Origin: Alphaproteobacteria bacterium
GTDB taxonomy: Bacteria > Pseudomonadota > Alphaproteobacteria > UBA828
Direction: 5' to 3'
Assembly: GCA_029937205.1 (NCBI GenBank)
Contig: JAPYQV010000146.1
Coordinates: 1 to 6,926 of the forward strand
Length of the DNA: 6,926 bases
The notes under the pieces are model-generated. The model searched no databases, was not told the DNA's origin, and saw only the letters and a list, made by a program, of their open reading frames with translations. Positions 6,127 through 6,926 of this stretch are shown piece after piece; position 1 is the stretch's first letter, and each line of letters begins with the position of its first letter. The position numbers and the translations under genes were made by a program.

Positions 6127-6149
6127 CCGGAATGCGCCCAGCATTCCGG
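6127..6149. repeat. Perfect 9-bp inverted repeat in the HAD leader region
   Basis: CCGGAATGC at 6127-6135 and GCATTCCGG at 6141-6149 are exact complements around a 5-base loop. On the minus strand the hairpin lies directly 5' of the strong GGAGGG site and shares two bases with it. There is no T-run after it in the direction of the HAD gene, so it is not a terminator for that strand. A stabilising 5' RNA hairpin, a structure modulating the ribosome site, or a repressor operator are the realistic options. Confidence 0.55.
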
Positions 6150-6228
6150 CAAGCGAGACTTCGCGCCCGAGTTAATACGAGGTAGCCAAGGGAGCGGATG
6201 CGACCGCCCGGCGTTTGAGGGACATCAT

Positions 6229-6261
6229 AAAAATGCAACGAGTCATTCTTATGACTCGTTG
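6229..6261 (-). terminator. Intrinsic (rho-independent) terminator of the EAL-domain gene
   Basis: Reading the minus strand, 3 bases after the EAL stop codon comes an 11-bp perfect stem: arms 6261-6251 and 6246-6236, core AACGAGTCAT paired with ATGACTCGTT, with a 4-base loop. It is followed after two bases by five T residues (6233-6229). Position, perfect stem, tetraloop-size loop and T-run make this a textbook terminator. The HAD gene downstream therefore needs its own promoter somewhere in 6118-6228. I see no strong hexamer pair in that stretch. Confidence 0.88.
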
Positions 6262-6264
6262 GTA

Positions 6265-6926
6265 TCAAGCCTTGCTCTCGCGCGGCTCGCCGAACAGGTA
6301 GCCTTGGCCGTAACGGATATTGTGGTCGAGCAGTTCGACCAGTTGCGGCTCGGTTTCAATTTTTTCGACGATCATCGTGACACGCGAATCGAGCAGGTCT
6401 TCCTGCAGATTGAGCATCTGATCGCGGCCTCTTTCCGTATTCGCGAGCGAAATCAGATTGTCGGCTTCCACTTTGACGAAGTGGAAATTGCGCTTGGCGA
6501 TTTCCATGAAATTCAAATCCAGGCGCTCCACCCGGTCCATGGAGAAACTAAAGCCAAGTTCCGCCAGGCGGTCGAGATTTTCGGCAAACTCAAGGAAATG
6601 GGTCTCCACGTCAGCCTGGAAGAACTCAAAAATGAGATCGTTGGCCAGTTCGACATTCTCGGACAGGAATTCGACGAACTGGCCAAAGAAGGTTTCATCG
6701 CGCAGCGTGTGCGGCGACACGTTGCAGAAAAAGCCGTAGTCGTGATTGTGACGCCGCACGCGGCGCAGCAGCTGAATACAGCGGAACAGCAGATTATTGT
6801 CTATCGCGCCGACCAACCCGGCGCGCTCGGCGAGCTCAAGATATTGATGCGGGTCGATGAAGTTGCCGTCATGGTCCTGGATGCGCGAATAGGCCTCATA
6901 ATATTCGACCCGGCGGCCGGGATCGA
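6265..6926 (-). CDS. Degenerate EAL-domain protein, C-terminal part (TipF-like candidate), 5' end outside the window
   Basis: The frame is open from the right edge and ends at TGA 6267-6265, giving 219 residues that make up nearly a whole EAL domain. EAL domains bind or hydrolyse cyclic di-GMP. Counting visible residues, the signature position reads YEAYSR (E10, with EAY in place of EAL), followed by LAERAGLVGAID (31-42), FFCNVS with the conserved asparagine N68, and LIFEF with E100. K151 lies in FVKVEAD, and the C-terminal GQGYLFGEP contains Q207. The metal-binding DDFGTG loop is lost: SMDRVERLDLN keeps D130 but has R131 where the second aspartate belongs, and no glycine loop. Known catalytic requirements therefore predict a cyclic di-GMP receptor or scaffold rather than a phosphodiesterase. 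TipF, the alphaproteobacterial flagellum-positioning protein, ends in such a degenerate EAL domain; this is a resemblance only, because its membrane and coiled-coil N-terminus would lie outside the window. An intrinsic terminator follows directly. Confidence 0.85.
   Translation of the reverse strand, partial: DPGRRVEYYEAYSRIQDHDGNFIDPHQYLELAERAGLVGAIDNNLLFRCIQLLRRVRRHNHDYGFFCNVSPHTLRDETFFGQFVEFLSENVELANDLIFEFFQADVETHFLEFAENLDRLAELGFSFSMDRVERLDLNFMEIAKRNFHFVKVEADNLISLANTERGRDQMLNLQEDLLDSRVTMIVEKIETEPQLVELLDHNIRYGQGYLFGEPRESKA

Noticed and set aside
6026..6268. 80-codon minus-strand ORF spanning the leader region
   Set aside because: It starts at the end of the EAL gene, runs through the terminator and into the HAD gene in another frame, and has no ribosome site or recognisable motif.
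1..6926. Mobile element, CRISPR array, toxin-antitoxin or phage-defence cluster
   Set aside because: No transposase, integrase, direct-repeat array, paired small ORFs or defence-family motifs were found. The genes are metabolic, repair, membrane and signalling functions in compact chromosomal arrangement.

Overview
The window reads as ordinary, gene-dense, GC-rich chromosome of an alphaproteobacterium. The evidence is family-level: an alphaproteobacterial-type (COX15-like) heme A synthase, a short Ada-like methyltransferase with an AraC domain, a HAD-IIA hydrolase with a D-x-W-G-V motif, and a TipF-like degenerate EAL protein. A Rhodospirillales-like lineage is plausible, but the sequence alone does not fix it. 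I see no tRNA, rRNA, CRISPR array, insertion sequence, integrase or attachment site, and no gene-free stretch longer than about 210 bases.

Layout. Plus strand, 1-3229: the 3' part of thiD (thiamine pyrimidine kinase); an 83-base spacer; an AraC/O6-methylguanine methyltransferase fusion (DNA alkylation repair); an 88-base spacer with two adjacent inverted repeats; then a tight pair, a MaoC-type hydratase and heme A synthase (ctaA), 7 bases apart. Minus strand, 6926-3230: the C-terminal part of a degenerate EAL-domain protein, closed by a clear intrinsic terminator; a roughly 170-base leader region with a hairpin and a tiny ORF behind a strong ribosome-binding site; a HAD-IIA hydrolase; a YeeE/YedE-family sulfur-compound transporter; and a TVP38/DedA-like membrane protein overlapping the transporter by 4 bases. 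The two blocks converge at 3229/3230, where the stop codons abut with no spacer.

The main surprise is damage in the convergent minus-strand pair. The YeeE/YedE gene carries a one-base frameshift near 4318, and the TVP38 gene carries an in-frame amber codon at 3644-3646. Both reading frames otherwise keep full family signatures on each side of the lesion. Either this transporter/membrane-protein unit is beginning to decay in this strain, or the sequence has local errors. The rest of the window is intact.

I do not see a convincing undescribed multi-gene system here. The items most worth a second look are the two lesions, the degenerate EAL domain, and the leader architecture upstream of the HAD gene.
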